Assembly: GCA_038327195.1 (NCBI GenBank)
Contig: JBBQKU010000014.1
Location: 1-64,000 of the forward strand
Source: UBA4416 sp038327195
GTDB lineage: Bacteria > Bacteroidota > Bacteroidia > B-17B0 > Aurantibacillaceae
Direction of reading: 5' to 3'
Length of the DNA: 64,000 nt
Shown here: piece by piece, positions 27,503 through 34,377 of the stretch
How the letters are laid out: the number at the start of each line of letters is the position of its first letter
How positions within the stretch are numbered: position 1 is the stretch's first letter
Translations under genes and position numbers: made by a program
Notes under the pieces: model-generated
Told to the model about the DNA's origin: nothing
The model's database searches: none
Seen by the model: only the letters and a program-made list of their open reading frames with translations

Positions 27503-27787
27503 ATGTCACCTAAAGAATTAAAAGAAATTGCTGATAATGTAAATGAACCAATCATTTCTTCTTATATGGATAGAGATCCATTAGGTCCAATTTTTATAGA
27601 AATGCAAAATGCAGCCGAAGATGGTGAATATAGTTTGGATTATATTTTCTTATCAGATGTTCATTATTGTGTGGTTTTAACTATTGCCAATGAATTGATT
27701 GAGTATGGTTATGAAGTTGAAATTATTATAGAAAAAGATTCTAATAATGCAGACTCTTATGGCTTAAGTATTTATTGGACAGCTTAA
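27503..27787 (+). CDS. small acidic protein of unknown function
   Basis: A 94-aa protein that is acidic and predicted alpha/beta, without signal peptide or membrane segment. It has MSPKELKEIADNVNEPII at the start and the block NELIEYGYEVEIIIEKDSN near the end. No family is recognised. It stands alone between the lanthipeptide operon and a convergent T9SS-exported gene and may be island cargo or a chromosomal gene. Confidence 0.55.
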   Translation: MSPKELKEIADNVNEPIISSYMDRDPLGPIFIEMQNAAEDGEYSLDYIFLSDVHYCVVLTIANELIEYGYEVEIIIEKDSNNADSYGLSIYWTA

Positions 27788-27802
27788 ACTTCAGATATTA
27801 TG

Positions 27803-29092
27803 TTAATGTTGAATTACTATTTTTTTAGTTATTTTGCTATTTTTGGTACTAATAATAAAATAATACATACCGTTTAAGATATTTTCAGTCACTATTTTAT
27901 AATTAGCAGTTGTAATTTTCTCTGACAAAATTATTTGATTTAATTCATTTAAAATTTCAATTAAATAGGAATCGTTATTAAAATTTACAAACTCAATATT
28001 AACAGATGAATTAACGGGATTAGGATATATTTGAAAATAATCTTTATCCTTTTTTTCATTACCTGTAATTACTCCTGCATTATTATAGGCCACTAAACCA
28101 TTTTGTGTTGCTATCCAAATATTGTTTTGTTTATCAATATCCATATTAATTATCTTAAAACTTGGAATAATTGAATTTAACTGATTAAAATTGCCAAATG
28201 GTGTGTATATTTCATCAATACTATTATGTATTAATTTGTAAAATCCTGTTGGAGCAAAAAGCCTCTGATAACCAGGGTCTGTAGAAATCACATTATTACT
28301 TATTAACGCGTTATTTTTATCAAAGTGCCTCATATATAAACCGGATCCACTAATCGGTGTATATTGTTCTTCTCTATTTTGAAATTTATCTGAATATAAT
28401 TCATAATAATTACAATAAAAAAATGGTGCAGCAAAACAATAATTAAAAGTTAATAAAGATGTATTAATTATAACAAAATCTTGTAAGTGTTCAATGCTAT
28501 CTGCCTTATTTACTGGAGGCAATGAATATGTGGTATATGTTACTGGTGTTGCTAAACCATAAATAATGTGATTATTATGATACTGCAAGGTTTTAATTTT
28601 TCTTAAACAAGAATTGGAAGTATTAATATTTAATACACTACTAGTAGTTGCATTATATTTAACAATGCCATTATTAGCACTCCATAAAAACACATCATTA
28701 CTATCAATTGTAAGTCCAATTAGGCTGTCTGTATTCATACTTGGTGTATTTCCTTTATTAATTAAAGTAAATACATTGCTTTTAAATTTTATAAATCCAT
28801 TATTATGGTTTAAAAACCAAATGGTATTATCATAAGCTATTTTAAATTTATCTATTCGATTATTAGGAATGCCAGAGTTAGAAGTGTTATAAACAGTCCA
28901 AATGTTATTATAAAAACTGTACAAACCATTACAAGTGCCAACCCATTTTACATTACTGGTATCGACTTCAACCCAAGTTATACTATCAGAAACAAATGGA
29001 GTATTTGTATGATTAAAAAGTTTCCAGTTTGGTGACTGTGAATAACCTTGAATTGCAGTAATTATGAAAAGTGTAGTAATTAAATTTCTCAT
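27803..29092 (-). CDS. exported propeller-repeat protein with type IX sorting domain
   Basis: A 429-aa protein. It has an N-terminal signal peptide (ITTLFIITAIQGYSQ), a middle region with two-component-regulator-like propeller repeats (VKWVGTCNGLYSFYNNIW, TIWFLNHNNGFIKF, NIWIATQNGLVAYN) and a C-terminal type A sorting domain of about 75 residues (FQIYPNPVNSSVNIEF to KKIVIQH). It should be exported by Sec, then moved across the outer membrane by the type IX system. Function beyond a surface or secreted propeller is not clear. It ends about 120 bp left of the phage-like element and is probably the original chromosomal neighbour. Confidence 0.78.
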   Translation of the reverse strand: MRNLITTLFIITAIQGYSQSPNWKLFNHTNTPFVSDSITWVEVDTSNVKWVGTCNGLYSFYNNIWTVYNTSNSGIPNNRIDKFKIAYDNTIWFLNHNNGFIKFKSNVFTLINKGNTPSMNTDSLIGLTIDSNDVFLWSANNGIVKYNATTSSVLNINTSNSCLRKIKTLQYHNNHIIYGLATPVTYTTYSLPPVNKADSIEHLQDFVIINTSLLTFNYCFAAPFFYCNYYELYSDKFQNREEQYTPISGSGLYMRHFDKNNALISNNVISTDPGYQRLFAPTGFYKLIHNSIDEIYTPFGNFNQLNSIIPSFKIINMDIDKQNNIWIATQNGLVAYNNAGVITGNEKKDKDYFQIYPNPVNSSVNIEFVNFNNDSYLIEILNELNQIILSEKITTANYKIVTENILNGMYYFIISTKNSKITKKIVIQH

Positions 29093-29203
29093 ATTTAATA
29101 ATGAATAATTCTAATTTTAGTTTTATTCTTTTATAAATGTATAACTATTAAAGCCAATATTTGCATTAAAGCTTAATTTTACTCGGCTTTTAATTATATA
29201 TAT

Positions 29204-29231
29204 ATTATCTATAATATACATTATGTTAAAT
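29204..29231 (+). other. attL: dif-like XerC/XerD recombination site
   Basis: A 28-bp dif architecture: XerC-side arm ATTATCTATAA (29204-29214), 6-bp centre TATACA and XerD-side arm TTATGTTAAAT (29221-29231). The XerD arm is identical to that of the E. coli dif site. The left arm is host DNA and matches the mirror image of the XerD arm at 7 of 11 positions. The last 17 bp are repeated at the right end of the element. Confidence 0.8.
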
Positions 29232-29449
29232 CAGAATTAGACAAATGGAAGCGTTCATCTGACTATTGCTATTATAAAATTCTTGAAAGTGGTAACATGA
29301 TTACCTATTTTAAAAGCACTCCTAAATGGCTTAAAAAACTGTGTCAGCCTTTAATTGAATTTAATGTCAAGGTTTTATTTGCTCCCCTACTCGACCCCTT
29401 TTTTAAAAATTTAGTCCGAAATCCTGCAAAATTGTCACTAAATGAGTAG
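29216..29449 (+). pseudogene. rep: 3' part of rep, separated from its gene by integration
   Basis: Read in the rep frame from the repeat (ATA CAT TAT GTT AAA), the left end of the element stays open for 72 codons after the shared Lys: SELDKWKRSSDYCYYKILES, then GNMITYFKSTPKWLKKLC and so on to NPAKLSLNE and TAG at 29447. Joining it to residue 416 of the Rep at 36842 gives a 488-aa protein. The frame has no start codon or ribosome site of its own here. It is not a decayed gene but the severed end of an intact one. The next ORF starts inside its last codons (ATGAGTAG). Confidence 0.85.
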
Positions 29450-29627
29450 TTATAATTATAATAATATGCAAAATTTAACATTTCCTAATCTACCTCACGT
29501 TTATTTAAATCTTAACGGTTCAAAGTCAGATCGAAAATTTTTAATAGTGATGCAGAACGTTATCAGATTAAAATCTCAAAACGATTTTATTAAAAATTTA
29601 CTCATCAAAGAAGCAAATAATAATTAA
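29442..29627 (+). CDS. phage-like early small protein (61 aa)
   Basis: No family recognised. It is a basic, Asn-rich small protein (HVYLNLNGSKSDRKFLIVM). Its ATG overlaps the rep stop at 29447, so in the circular form it would be translationally coupled to rep. An internal ATG at 29466 is an alternative start. Confidence 0.55.
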   Translation: MSSYNYNNMQNLTFPNLPHVYLNLNGSKSDRKFLIVMQNVIRLKSQNDFIKNLLIKEANNN

Positions 29628-29648
29628 ATCCCTAAAAACCCAAAAACT

Positions 29649-29888
29649 ATGAATAAACAATTGAGAGTATTTACAATCAGAAAACTAAAAATAACAAAAT
29701 CAGAACTATCAAAAAATCAAATTTTGATTATCATATCCGACTTCTTAAAAATGGTAAATTATGGTTTTTATCTTCATCCTGAAGTTGAAACTAAAGAGCA
29801 TTATGTGACTGATATTTTACAAAAAAAATTTCCAAACTATGACTTTTACATCAATAAAAAAACTAATACAATTCAAATTAATCTATAA
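29649..29888 (+). CDS. phage-like early small protein (79 aa)
   Basis: No family recognised. It is a soluble, basic protein (FTIRKLKITKSELSKNQIL; YVTDILQKKFPNYDFYIN) with predicted alpha/beta content. It lies in the tightly packed early block and may be a replication or regulatory accessory protein; this is inferred from position only. Confidence 0.6.
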   Translation: MNKQLRVFTIRKLKITKSELSKNQILIIISDFLKMVNYGFYLHPEVETKEHYVTDILQKKFPNYDFYINKKTNTIQINL

Positions 29889-29904
29889 CTAAAAAATATA
29901 AAAA

Positions 29905-30264
29905 ATGCTAGTGTCATTATTTGAAAAAAGGTTTAATGTACATAATCAGTTTACCTATTCTGTCAATAATCAGAGTTACGAATTTAAAGCAAATATTAAT
30001 CTAATAAATGAATATTTGCGTCTTGGTAAAATCAGATTTGTAAGTAAAAAACGTACACGAATAACTTATAAATTAAATAGGTGTTTTACTGCCGATTTAG
30101 GATTAAAAAATCAATGTGTTCTTCAATGTGAAGTTTGTAAAACTTTACAAATTCAAAAAGAACTTTTGCAAATTAAATTAAATATTATACAACAAAATCA
30201 GCAAATTAAAAAACTAAAAAAACCGTCAAAAATTCAACAAATTTTAAACATTTTAAAAAAATAA
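29905..30264 (+). CDS. phage-like early protein with Cys cluster (119 aa)
   Basis: Basic 119-aa protein with CVLQCEVC at about 72-79, which could bind metal, followed by a long Lys/Gln-rich helix (QKELLQIKLNIIQQNQQIKK) likely to form a coiled coil. No family recognised. It ends 2 bp before the next gene. Confidence 0.62.
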   Translation: MLVSLFEKRFNVHNQFTYSVNNQSYEFKANINLINEYLRLGKIRFVSKKRTRITYKLNRCFTADLGLKNQCVLQCEVCKTLQIQKELLQIKLNIIQQNQQIKKLKKPSKIQQILNILKK

Positions 30265-30266
30265 AT

Positions 30267-30485
30267 ATGCGACAATTAAGAAAAAAATCAGTATTACAAA
30301 AAAAACAAATAACTTTTGTTAAACATACTTTACAATGGTTTTTAAACAATTTAGGTAAGAGTATATTTTACCGTTTTTATTTTTTAGATAAATGGCAAAG
30401 AGTTTATATAAAAATTGAGTCAGACTCTCAGGCTCGACAATTATATGTACATCAAAACGTATCAGGTAAAAGATATTTTTTATGA
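30267..30485 (+). CDS. phage-like early small basic protein (72 aa)
   Basis: Strongly basic protein with aromatic residues (FVKHTLQWFLNNLGKSIFYR; KRYFL). Possible nucleic-acid binder, unproven. Its TGA overlaps the next ATG by 4 bp (ATGA). Confidence 0.6.
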   Translation: MRQLRKKSVLQKKQITFVKHTLQWFLNNLGKSIFYRFYFLDKWQRVYIKIESDSQARQLYVHQNVSGKRYFL

Positions 30486-30610
30486 TAGCAATATTAAAAA
30501 AAATGGTTTTAAAATATTATAAAAAAAACGGTTCCTTAAAAACTATTTTCATTTTTTTTAAACCGTCTCTTTTCTCGTATTTATTAATATACAATTACAA
30601 AAATCATTAA
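30482..30610 (+). CDS. phage-like mini-ORF (42 aa)
   Basis: Translated by hand from the ATG at 30482: MIAILKKMVLKYYKKNG then a hydrophobic/aromatic stretch (TIFIFFKPSLFSYLLIY) and stop at 30608. It is coupled by an ATGA overlap to the gene before. Its short length leaves the call open; the overlap and hydrophobic segment support it. Confidence 0.42.
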   Translation: MIAILKKMVLKYYKKNGSLKTIFIFFKPSLFSYLLIYNYKNH

Positions 30611-30660
30611 CTAAATTACGTACTAATCAATTGTTTTTAACCGAATATTTAAACTCTATC

Positions 30661-30867
30661 ATGAATCAAACACAAATTAAAAAACTAAAAAAAATATCAA
30701 GCTTAAATGTCAAGATTATACGGATAATAGAACTAAAACTCCGTATATTAAATATGTCACAAACAAGATTGAACTATATAATTATTTCTGATTATAATAT
30801 CAAATTAAATGTCTTTTTAAATCGTAAATATGCTATTGTTAACAATATAAATTCTTTTAACTTATGA
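30661..30867 (+). CDS. phage-like early small protein (68 aa)
   Basis: Basic, Ile/Leu/Asn-rich protein (MNQTQIKKLKKISSLNVKII). The frame is open upstream to a TTG at 30631, but the ATG at 30661 is the likely start. No family recognised. Its stop overlaps the next start (ATGA). Confidence 0.52.
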   Translation: MNQTQIKKLKKISSLNVKIIRIIELKLRILNMSQTRLNYIIISDYNIKLNVFLNRKYAIVNNINSFNL

Positions 30868-30986
30868 ACAATGAAACTCCAAAATTTGACTTCTTTAAAC
30901 TTGTTTTTGCTCTTTTGTTACTTGTCGGTATAATTTCCTTTTGTATTATAGGAATTTCTATAATCTTACAAACTTTAATTAATTAA
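30864..30986 (+). CDS. phage-like mini membrane protein (40 aa)
   Basis: Translated by hand: a short polar N-terminus (MNNETPKFDFFK) followed by one membrane segment (LVFALLLLVGIISFCIIGIS). ATGA overlap with the gene before. Single-pass proteins of this size are common in membrane-containing and filamentous phages. Confidence 0.55.
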   Translation: MNNETPKFDFFKLVFALLLLVGIISFCIIGISIILQTLIN

Positions 30987-30990
30987 AAAT

Positions 30991-31206
30991 ATGGAATTTA
31001 AAAATGATAACGATTATAGTTGTATATGGTTTTTTTCCAACCGTCAACCGATTAAGTGGCGTTATGTTCACAATGTATTTAAAGCTTGTCAGGACGTTAA
31101 ACGCTTACATGGTTCATTTAATTTTGTTAATGTATTTGTAAGGCGTGGAGGGAAAAAACTCAGGCAGTATAAAGAGTTTGAATTTATTGAACCTTATCCC
31201 AGATAG
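30991..31206 (+). CDS. phage-like early small protein (71 aa)
   Basis: Basic 71-aa protein with several aromatic residues (CIWFFSNRQPIKWRYVHNVF; VRRGGKKLRQYKEFEFIEP). Last gene of the early block, directly before a terminator. No family recognised. Confidence 0.62.
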   Translation: MEFKNDNDYSCIWFFSNRQPIKWRYVHNVFKACQDVKRLHGSFNFVNVFVRRGGKKLRQYKEFEFIEPYPR

Positions 31207-31223
31207 AATCTATTTATAAAGTA

Positions 31224-31252
31224 AAAAGCCACATTATTGTGGCTTTTCTCGT
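31224..31252 (+). terminator. terminator ending the early gene block
   Basis: AAAAGCCACA at 31224-31233, a 4-nt loop, then TGTGGCTTTT at 31238-31247: a perfect 10-bp stem with a T-rich tail. It separates the early small genes from the virion genes. Confidence 0.88.
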
Positions 31253-31425
31253 TTACTATTTTTTTTTAACCTTTAAAATAAAGTTTGTTCAATTTAAGGG
31301 GTTTTATTTTTTAAACGTCTTTATATATCGTTTCATTAATTTGTAACCTTTGAAATAGCTCATTACCCCCTATAATTTCATTTTAAAATAATAAATATTA
31401 GCCTATTTATCATTATTCTAATTTG

Positions 31426-31477
31426 CTGACATTAAGTCAGTTGCTTTTTACGTTAACAGTAACCTTGTCAGTGACAA
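31426..31477 (+). promoter_or_regulatory. paired inverted repeats in the noncoding control region
   Basis: Within the roughly 290-bp noncoding stretch between the early terminator and the capsid-like gene, two inverted repeats use the same core: CTGAC-ATTAA-GTCAG (31426-31440) and TTGTCA-G-TGACAA (31465-31477), with GTTAAC between. Candidates are a repressor operator, or the stem-loop nicked by an HUH Rep as replication origin. The rest of 31253-31545 is AT-rich with no gene. Confidence 0.5.
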
Positions 31478-31502
31478 ATTAGCACATCACAGAATGTCTC
31501 TT

Positions 31503-31510
31503 TACATTTG
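31503..31510 (+). promoter_or_regulatory. Bacteroidota -7 box before the capsid-like gene
   Basis: TACATTTG fits the TAnnTTTG -7 consensus and lies 36 bp before the start codon. A clean TTG at -33 is not present at the usual spacing (TTA at 31479-31481 is nearest), so the promoter may need an activator. Confidence 0.45.
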
Positions 31511-31545
31511 TATCATAAAAAATTATAAACTATAAAAACTATATT

Positions 31546-32427
31546 ATGTCAAAAATCATTTCAATCGTCGGTCTTACTGAAAAAACGTTTACATTTCGTA
31601 AAAATGTTAGTGCTGTTCAAATTATAGCTATATCTGGCGACGGTGGATATGCTGTTGATATTGATACTCCTAAAATTGTTATTTATACCTCAAATATTAA
31701 CAAAGCAAAAGCAAAAACATTTACAGAAAAAACATCAATTGTTGATTTGGCTGAATTTGGAACTATGCACCGTCAAAGATGTATTACATTAGGTGGGTTA
31801 ATGGTTCCAGTTACTATACCAAAACCAGGCGCACTATTTGACAACATTGTAACGTCTGCACGTTTACAAGTTGATTTAACTGACGGTGTTAACGGAATTC
31901 AACCATTAGACGGTGACGATGTAACGATCGAGTTATCAGAATTAAATCCATTGACTACATACAACGTTTACGCTGTTGAGGAAGATGATGTGAATTTAAA
32001 AGATGTTAACGGAAATGTAATTCGTGTTAAAGTTCAGGGTTATAAATACGAGTTACTAAGCACTAAACAAGAAGCGACAAGCAAATTAACAGATTTAAAA
32101 GGCGTAGAACGTCTAGCAATCGAAAAACATGCCCAATTTAATTCTGTCGAGGTTGGTTTTAAAGACGGTACGAATATTAAATATACTCCAACTGATTTAC
32201 AACTTGATACTTATGATTCATTTGGGGATTGCTATGAAACTAATTTAGTTTATTACACATCAACTGGAATTGACTTTTTGACAAAAGTTGAAAAAGAGCC
32301 TCGTCGTAATTGGGTTATACCGATTGATGAGCGTGTAAGTTATGTGCAATTAAATATTGATTCGGTAATCGGTATTACACCCTCTATTCGTGTAATTGCT
32401 TTAAGAACGCAAGTATTAAACGATTAA
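31546..32427 (+). CDS. candidate major capsid protein (293 aa)
   Basis: The protein is soluble, with no signal or membrane segment, and appears beta-rich by inspection (FTFRKNVSAVQIIAIS, ITLGGLMVPVTIPKPGALF, DDVTIELSELNPLTTYNVYA, SYVQLNIDSVIGITPSIRVI). It is the first gene after the control region and is followed by a hairpin that could let it be made in excess. Composition is more even and less AT-driven than the neighbours, as expected for an abundant structural protein. Length fits a double-jelly-roll capsid protein such as that of FLiP, but no sequence signature proves it. A spike or scaffold protein is possible. Confidence 0.5.
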   Translation: MSKIISIVGLTEKTFTFRKNVSAVQIIAISGDGGYAVDIDTPKIVIYTSNINKAKAKTFTEKTSIVDLAEFGTMHRQRCITLGGLMVPVTIPKPGALFDNIVTSARLQVDLTDGVNGIQPLDGDDVTIELSELNPLTTYNVYAVEEDDVNLKDVNGNVIRVKVQGYKYELLSTKQEATSKLTDLKGVERLAIEKHAQFNSVEVGFKDGTNIKYTPTDLQLDTYDSFGDCYETNLVYYTSTGIDFLTKVEKEPRRNWVIPIDERVSYVQLNIDSVIGITPSIRVIALRTQVLND

Positions 32428-32441
32428 AAAATTAAAAAATT

Positions 32442-32470
32442 AACTACTAGCTGTAAAATAGTTAGTAGTT
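32442..32470 (+). terminator. hairpin after the capsid-like gene (attenuator candidate)
   Basis: AACTACTAGCT (32442-32452) pairs with AGTTAGTAGTT (32460-32470), 11 bp with one G-T pair and a 7-nt loop, followed by TCTTT. With only a weak U-run it may be a partial terminator or an mRNA-stabilising end. Confidence 0.55.
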
Positions 32471-32503
32471 TCTTTAAAATATTCATTCTAAAAAAATAAA
32501 AAA

Positions 32504-33223
32504 ATGTTTAAGAAGTTAAAAAAATCGTTAATTCATGGAGGGGACAAGGTTCGCACACGTTCTAATGCTGGAGATAGACATCATGGTCGTAAAGCTGTCA
32601 GAAAAGAGCGTCGAGATAAAGTAAGAGCAGACAAACATTCTAAAAAACTTGAAACAATCGCCTTACGTCGTGCAAACAAAGCTACAACTTTTGGCTCATT
32701 TATTGAAAAAGTCGGACCAATTGTAAACCAATTCGTTGGACGTAAACAACAAGGTCAAGAAGTTGAAAGTGGTTTTATGAATGCTGATGGTTCATTTGAG
32801 GGTTCTGACGGTGTATCTGTTATGCCTAATCCAGACGATAAAATGTATTTATCTAATCATGCTTCTGAACTATATTCACAATCTGGTGGAACACCTTTTA
32901 AACATCATGATTTTACTGATAAAGATGTTGACGGTTTAGATGATGAAACTGGTTTATCTGAGGCAGAACATAACGCCTTATATGATAATGCTAATAATCG
33001 TAAATCTACAGTTGAACCAGTTAATCCAATGTCTTTCAGTTGGAAAAAAACAGATTTAGAAAGTTACTTTGCTTGGTTTTCACGTTTAATAATGCAAAAG
33101 CCATTGTATATTATACCCGCATTGTTAGTGCTTGTTTTTGGCTTGTTTTACTATGTTTTTAAATTAGTTAAATGGTTAAAAAATAAATTTTCTAACAAAC
33201 CAAAAGCTACAAAAAAGTATTAG
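32504..33223 (+). CDS. phage-like basic protein with C-terminal membrane anchor (239 aa)
   Basis: Residues 1-70 are strongly basic (Arg/Lys/His-rich, for example HHGRKAVRKERRDKVRADK). The middle is acidic and polar, with one membrane segment near the C-terminus (YIIPALLVLVFGLFYYVFKL, about 200-219) and a basic tail. A basic domain linked to a membrane anchor would suit a protein that ties the packaged genome to an internal virion membrane. No family recognised. Confidence 0.65.
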   Translation: MFKKLKKSLIHGGDKVRTRSNAGDRHHGRKAVRKERRDKVRADKHSKKLETIALRRANKATTFGSFIEKVGPIVNQFVGRKQQGQEVESGFMNADGSFEGSDGVSVMPNPDDKMYLSNHASELYSQSGGTPFKHHDFTDKDVDGLDDETGLSEAEHNALYDNANNRKSTVEPVNPMSFSWKKTDLESYFAWFSRLIMQKPLYIIPALLVLVFGLFYYVFKLVKWLKNKFSNKPKATKKY

Positions 33224-33262
33224 TCTATCAATAAAATAATTTAATTAAAAAAACTAAATATT

Positions 33263-33754
33263 ATGAGTTTATCATCAGCACAGGAAAAGCTTTTAGCCGA
33301 TTTATTAGCTAAAAAATCGTCCCAATCTTCAAACATTTTTAATTCAAATTCTTATCAAAAGAAAGAATTCGACCCAAAAACATACGTTAAAAAATCAGGC
33401 TGTAAAACTGGACGTTATACGAATAAAGAGTATACTAACAAAGAAACGGGCGAAATTGTAAAGGCTGAGGATAAACCATATACACAAGGTTGGAAGGCAA
33501 GTAAAGGAATTGGCATCATTTCAATATTTTGCGCTCCAACGTCAAAGAGTCGTGTTGTGCGTTCTGAAAATGGTGTTGACTGGATAACTTCTATAGCTTG
33601 TACGATTACTAATAAAAAACTAATGACCAAAACATTGTCTTGGGGCCTGATGGACAAGAGAACTGGCAAAGTAATAATTCAAGACTTAGGCATCGTTTTG
33701 AATCCAAAAGGCGGTAAAGGTGGCGTTGTTGCTGAAATTGGCAAAGGTCAATAA
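33263..33754 (+). CDS. phage-like protein of unknown function (163 aa), likely virion
   Basis: Ser/Lys-rich N-terminus (LLAKKSSQSSNIFNSNSYQK) followed by a compact beta-rich part (GIGIISIFCAPTSKSRVVRS, VIIQDLGIVLNPKGGKGGVV). It is soluble. It lies between a membrane-anchored protein and a terminator in the virion block; a minor capsid or vertex protein is possible. Confidence 0.62.
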   Translation: MSLSSAQEKLLADLLAKKSSQSSNIFNSNSYQKKEFDPKTYVKKSGCKTGRYTNKEYTNKETGEIVKAEDKPYTQGWKASKGIGIISIFCAPTSKSRVVRSENGVDWITSIACTITNKKLMTKTLSWGLMDKRTGKVIIQDLGIVLNPKGGKGGVVAEIGKGQ

Positions 33755-33765
33755 AAATAAATAAT

Positions 33766-33797
33766 AAATAGCGTTTTTGAAATATAGAACGCTATTT
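33766..33797 (+). terminator. hairpin terminator inside the virion block
   Basis: AAATAGCGTT (33766-33775) and AACGCTATTT (33788-33797), a perfect 10-bp stem with a 12-nt loop. The tail is AAATAAAAAA and not a T-run, so termination on the plus strand is uncertain. Confidence 0.5.
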
Positions 33798-33822
33798 AAA
33801 TAAAAAATTAAAACCTAAAAAA

Positions 33823-33969
33823 ATGTTTTGTACTGTTTTTCCAATGCTCACGCCATTACCTTATAATCAGCTTTTACAATTAACACTTTTAAAAAATGAT
33901 TCTCGTGTTTTGTCTTTTCGTATGCAAAAACATTATAATTCTAAAAATTTTAAAAAACCTAAAAAATGA
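33823..33969 (+). CDS. phage-like small protein (48 aa)
   Basis: Translated by hand: MFCTVFPMLTPLPYNQLLQL at the start, basic C-terminus ending FKKPKK, stop TGA at 33967. It overlaps the next ATG by 4 bp (ATGA), which supports real translation. No family recognised. Confidence 0.5.
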   Translation: MFCTVFPMLTPLPYNQLLQLTLLKNDSRVLSFRMQKHYNSKNFKKPKK

Positions 33970-34160
33970 AATATATTGAATCGATACAAAAAGGATTTCA
34001 AAAAGTTGAAAATTTCTTTTCAAATTTAAACTTTATCGCTAAAATATCTAAAGCGTTAAGTGTAGGTATAAAGGCATGTAATGATGAGTTGCTCGGTCGG
34101 AATATAGAACAATTAAAGATTTATTTAGAAACCCGAAAAGATGCAACCGAAAAACTATAA
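33966..34160 (+). CDS. phage-like small helical protein (64 aa)
   Basis: Predicted all-helical, soluble (IESIQKGFQKVENFFSNLNF; NDELLGRNIEQLKIYLETRK). ATGA-coupled to the gene before and overlapping the next gene by 20 bp. Function unknown. Confidence 0.55.
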   Translation: MKYIESIQKGFQKVENFFSNLNFIAKISKALSVGIKACNDELLGRNIEQLKIYLETRKDATEKL

Positions 34161-34377
34161 TTGGTTATTAATAATAGTTGTCGTACTAGCATCAATAATA
34201 ATAATCTGCTTAGCACTTGTATTTTTTGCTATTTATTTAAGCTATTTATTAATTGATTTACTGATAACAATAATTAACCCTTTAGGATATGTTAAAGAAG
34301 CTTACAAATATAAAATTGCTATTAATCGTCGTGTTAGGTTTATTCCTCGTGTTTTTTCTAATGATGTTAGGCTTTGA
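34141..34377 (+). CDS. phage-like small membrane protein (78 aa), holin candidate
   Basis: Two hydrophobic segments (WLLIIVVVLASIIIICLALV, then FAIYLSYLLIDLLITII) and a basic C-terminus. It overlaps the muramidase gene by 89 bp in another frame. Small two-segment membrane protein directly before the endolysin is the classic holin position; a virion membrane protein is the alternative. Confidence 0.6.
   Translation: MQPKNYNWLLIIVVVLASIIIICLALVFFAIYLSYLLIDLLITIINPLGYVKEAYKYKIAINRRVRFIPRVFSNDVRL

Noticed and set aside
33415..33669. Antisense frame inside the 163-aa phage-like gene
   Set aside because: Shadow frame with no start context; the plus-strand gene is consistent with all its neighbours.
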